From Trichomonas vaginalis G3 (Eukaryota > Parabasalia > Trichomonadida > Trichomonadidae), in NCBI RefSeq assembly GCF_026262505.1, contig NC_067207.1, positions 25,512,082 to 25,576,081 of the forward strand: a stretch of DNA of 64,000 nt, in the 5' to 3' direction. Below, in pieces: positions 62,364 to 64,000 of the stretch. Numbering within the stretch: the first letter of the stretch is position 1; each line of letters opens with the position of its first letter. Under the pieces are notes generated by a model. That model did not search any database. It was given only the letters and a program-made list of their open reading frames with translations, and was not told the DNA's origin. Both the position numbers and the translations under genes were made by a program.

Positions 62364-62948
62364 TTACTTAACATAACCGCCTGCTGCCATAAGTCTTTGA
62401 CGCCAACCCATACCAGCTAATGAAGGTTGACTTGGTTTAGTTTCCAAACTAAACTTTGGTTTTGGTTTATCTTCAGTTTTTGGCTCCCCTTCTTCTATCG
62501 GTCTTTCGTCACTTTTCGGTTCACCTGACTTTACTTCACTTGCAGGAACAGTTGTGTCGTCAACATCTTCATAAATATCATATGCCATTTGTTTTTGTTT
62601 TCCTTTCAACTTTTTGTGTTTGTTGTAAAGTTTAGAATATTTCGACTCTAAGTCAATGAGATGTTCTATAATGAACTGTTGGTCAGTGAAGTAAACTTTT
62701 CCATCTGTTGTCTCGAAAGCTCCTTCAGACTTCAATATTTTATTTGTGAGAGTCTGTTTCTTTTTTGAGATACTAGCCGTTCCATTTCTATGAAAAGTGA
62801 CTTTATAGTTAGGGTTTGTATTTCCAGACCTGGCACTTTCTATTATTGAATTTTTCTCTTCATCTGTAAGTTCTTTGACAGGTTTTGACAATGGTTCTGA
62901 ACTTTTTGTTTGTGGTGTCAAATCTACCGTTTCAACTTCTTCGGTCAT
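62364..62948 (-). CDS. Unassigned charged protein of element B
   Basis: 194 aa with Glu/Lys/Pro-rich ends and a helical middle (QQFIIEHLIDLESKYSKLYN). The C-terminus has SLAGMGWRQRLMAAGGYVK, a Gly-rich tail. It starts right after the shared leader TTTTTTACTGAGATGAA. Confidence 0.5.
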   Translation of the reverse strand: MTEEVETVDLTPQTKSSEPLSKPVKELTDEEKNSIIESARSGNTNPNYKVTFHRNGTASISKKKQTLTNKILKSEGAFETTDGKVYFTDQQFIIEHLIDLESKYSKLYNKHKKLKGKQKQMAYDIYEDVDDTTVPASEVKSGEPKSDERPIEEGEPKTEDKPKPKFSLETKPSQPSLAGMGWRQRLMAAGGYVK

Positions 62949-62967
62949 TTCATCTCAGTAAAAAATT

Positions 62968-63120
62968 TTAGTTTGGTTTGTTTTCAACTGGTTGTTGTTG
63001 TTTTTTAAGTCGGTCTAAAACTTCCTGAGGTATAGGAAGAACTTGACAAACACGTTGTGTAACTGCTGGAAGTCGACAAATCCATCTTGAACCCATTTGT
63101 CTCAATGCTGTATTGTTCAT
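62968..63120 (-). CDS. Small ORF of element B (50 aa)
   Basis: MNNTALRQMGSRWICRLPAV begins a 50-aa frame ending VENKPN. It has the same leader as the gene before it (TTTTTTACTGAGATGAA directly before ATG), which argues that it is real in spite of its length. Confidence 0.5.
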   Translation of the reverse strand: MNNTALRQMGSRWICRLPAVTQRVCQVLPIPQEVLDRLKKQQQPVENKPN

Positions 63121-63180
63121 TTCATCTCAGTAAAAAAATTTACATTCCCCAAGTTTGAGGCGGTTGCGGTTGGTTGTTGT

Positions 63181-63513
63181 TTACCCACTGTTGTGCATGG
63201 TTATATCCTCTGTTAAAGAATCTTTCACCTTGGTCCATGTAGTGTCCTGCTTGGTTATAGTAGTCATTGCTTTGTTATAGTAGTTTCCTGCTTGTCTTCC
63301 TACATTGTCCATCCATCCTTGAACTTTTCCTCTTGTTTCAGGATTTGAATAAGATTTGCTGCATTCTCGTGCTACATCCCAACCTTTCTGTACAGTTTGT
63401 ATAATAGGTTTTGCTTTCTCTTTAAGTATACCTAATGTACTCAAAATCTTCCTTCCAATTCCAAATGCACCTCTGGCTATTGTTCCCACTGCGGGCAAAA
63501 AATCTGGATGCAA
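63181..63513 (-). CDS. Small basic virion-like protein candidate of element B
   Basis: 110 aa frame with helical, Gly-containing sequence (AVGTIARGAFGIGRKILSTL), similar in style to the small amphipathic proteins of element A. A membrane-active or core role is possible. Its start is uncertain. Confidence 0.4.
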   Translation of the reverse strand: MHPDFLPAVGTIARGAFGIGRKILSTLGILKEKAKPIIQTVQKGWDVARECSKSYSNPETRGKVQGWMDNVGRQAGNYYNKAMTTITKQDTTWTKVKDSLTEDITMHNSG

Positions 63514-63557
63514 CTCCTGCTAATGCGCCAAATAAACCCATTTCTTATGGGGTAAAA

Positions 63558-64000
63558 ATGACGAATCCAAACAAGGACCCCTATGTTTCTAAAGCGACAA
63601 AGAAAGCACTCATGGTAAAAATCTTTAGTTCAACACCAAATGCTTGGTTTATGGATATCTTGGAAAACATTCCGAGAGTTAGAACAGATGGACCACCATA
63701 CTGGCTAATATTTGTCGGTCAAAACACAAGATACTGTGAAGCCATACCATTATGGTCCAAAAATATTTTAGATGTGAAAACTGCTTTGACAATATTCGTT
63801 GACAAATACCATCCAACAAAACTGACATCTGACTGTGAAAGTTCTTTCAAATCAGATGATGTAAAAAAACTATCTGCGTTCAAAAAAATGTAAACCAATA
63901 TTTCATTGTCGACCAAAACCATTCTGCTCTTGGTGTCATTGACAGTTGTATAAAAATCTTAAGAGACTTAAACCAACCACAAGGTGGTGTGAAGCAAATG
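63558..64000 (+). pseudogene. Retroviral-type integrase region of element B, runs off right edge
   Basis: Core sequence PYWLIFVGQNTRYCEAIPLW and FVDKYHPTKLTSDCESSFKS fit the first half of the rve integrase fold. The region continues toward and past the window end. It is the second integrase in the window and differs clearly from that of element A. The region looks broken. Confidence 0.7.

Larger units (their letters stand above)
44596..64000. mobile_element. Maverick/Polinton-like element B (fossil), runs off right edge
   Basis: At least 19.4 kb. It carries a large coiled-coil protein, capsid candidate, helicase, packaging ATPase, KilA-N protein, HNH protein, polymerase B, small virion-like protein and integrase, in an order different from element A and with little sequence likeness. 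The left limit is placed where the 25-bp direct repeats begin; no terminal inverted repeat can be tested because the right end is outside the window. About five breaks are apparent, and the large genes are otherwise open, which suggests a young insertion. Confidence 0.75.

Noticed and set aside
25479-64000. One single 38-kb giant virus-like element
   Set aside because: Core genes (polymerase, helicase, packaging ATPase, integrase, capsid candidate) are present twice in diverged form, and the repeat families and start contexts change at about 44.5 kb, so two elements are more likely.
25479-64000. Adenovirus-type cysteine protease expected in Polintons
   Set aside because: I looked for a His ... 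Asp/Glu ... Cys pattern of that family in the unassigned frames and could not support any.

Overview
The window looks like nuclear DNA of a parabasalid protist, most likely Trichomonas vaginalis or a close relative. The base composition is AT-rich, and the host genes are compact with no introns that I can see. Initiator-like TCAYTTTT boxes sit a few bases before several ATGs. The gene families also fit: DUF3447/ankyrin proteins, a small R2R3 Myb, a large surface-protein family fragment, and abundant Maverick/Polinton DNA. I recognised all families by eye; no database search was run.

Layout. 1-4.6 kb is transposon debris: a Tc1/mariner-type transposase running off the left edge, a small foldback, and a 2.4-kb terminal-inverted-repeat element with a perfect 8-bp target duplication whose interior is almost entirely a CT-rich minisatellite. 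4.7-24 kb is an ordinary host gene block: glucosidase II beta subunit (ER glycoprotein quality control), two ankyrin-type proteins, an Hsp110 chaperone, a tandem PH-like protein, an MFAP1-type splicing factor, a longin-like protein, a long coiled-coil protein and a Myb factor. It also contains two host gene remnants, a discoidin domain without a start and a surface protein with an internal stop.

25.48-44.5 kb is a Maverick/Polinton element (A). It carries protein-primed-type DNA polymerase B, a retroviral-type integrase, a D5-like primase-helicase, a tail-collar-like fibre, a packaging ATPase, a major-capsid candidate, and two small related basic proteins. From about 44.6 kb to the right edge is a second element (B) of the same general kind but of a different lineage, with its own capsid candidate, helicase, packaging ATPase, KilA-N protein, HNH protein, polymerase B and integrase. 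Both are treated as fossils. Both have several breaks, although many of their frames are still open, which suggests fairly recent insertion. No right-hand terminal repeat of A is visible. A poly(A) run and a short GC-rich island separate the two.

The strongest unusual signals are as follows. Each element has one gene bracketed by inverted arrays of its own private repeat (the helicase in A, an unknown 313-aa ORF in B). Most genes of A start at TAAATG behind a T-rich box, like a poxvirus late promoter. Element B has a separate leader repeated before two neighbouring genes. The two elements are strongly diverged copies of one gene set lying side by side.
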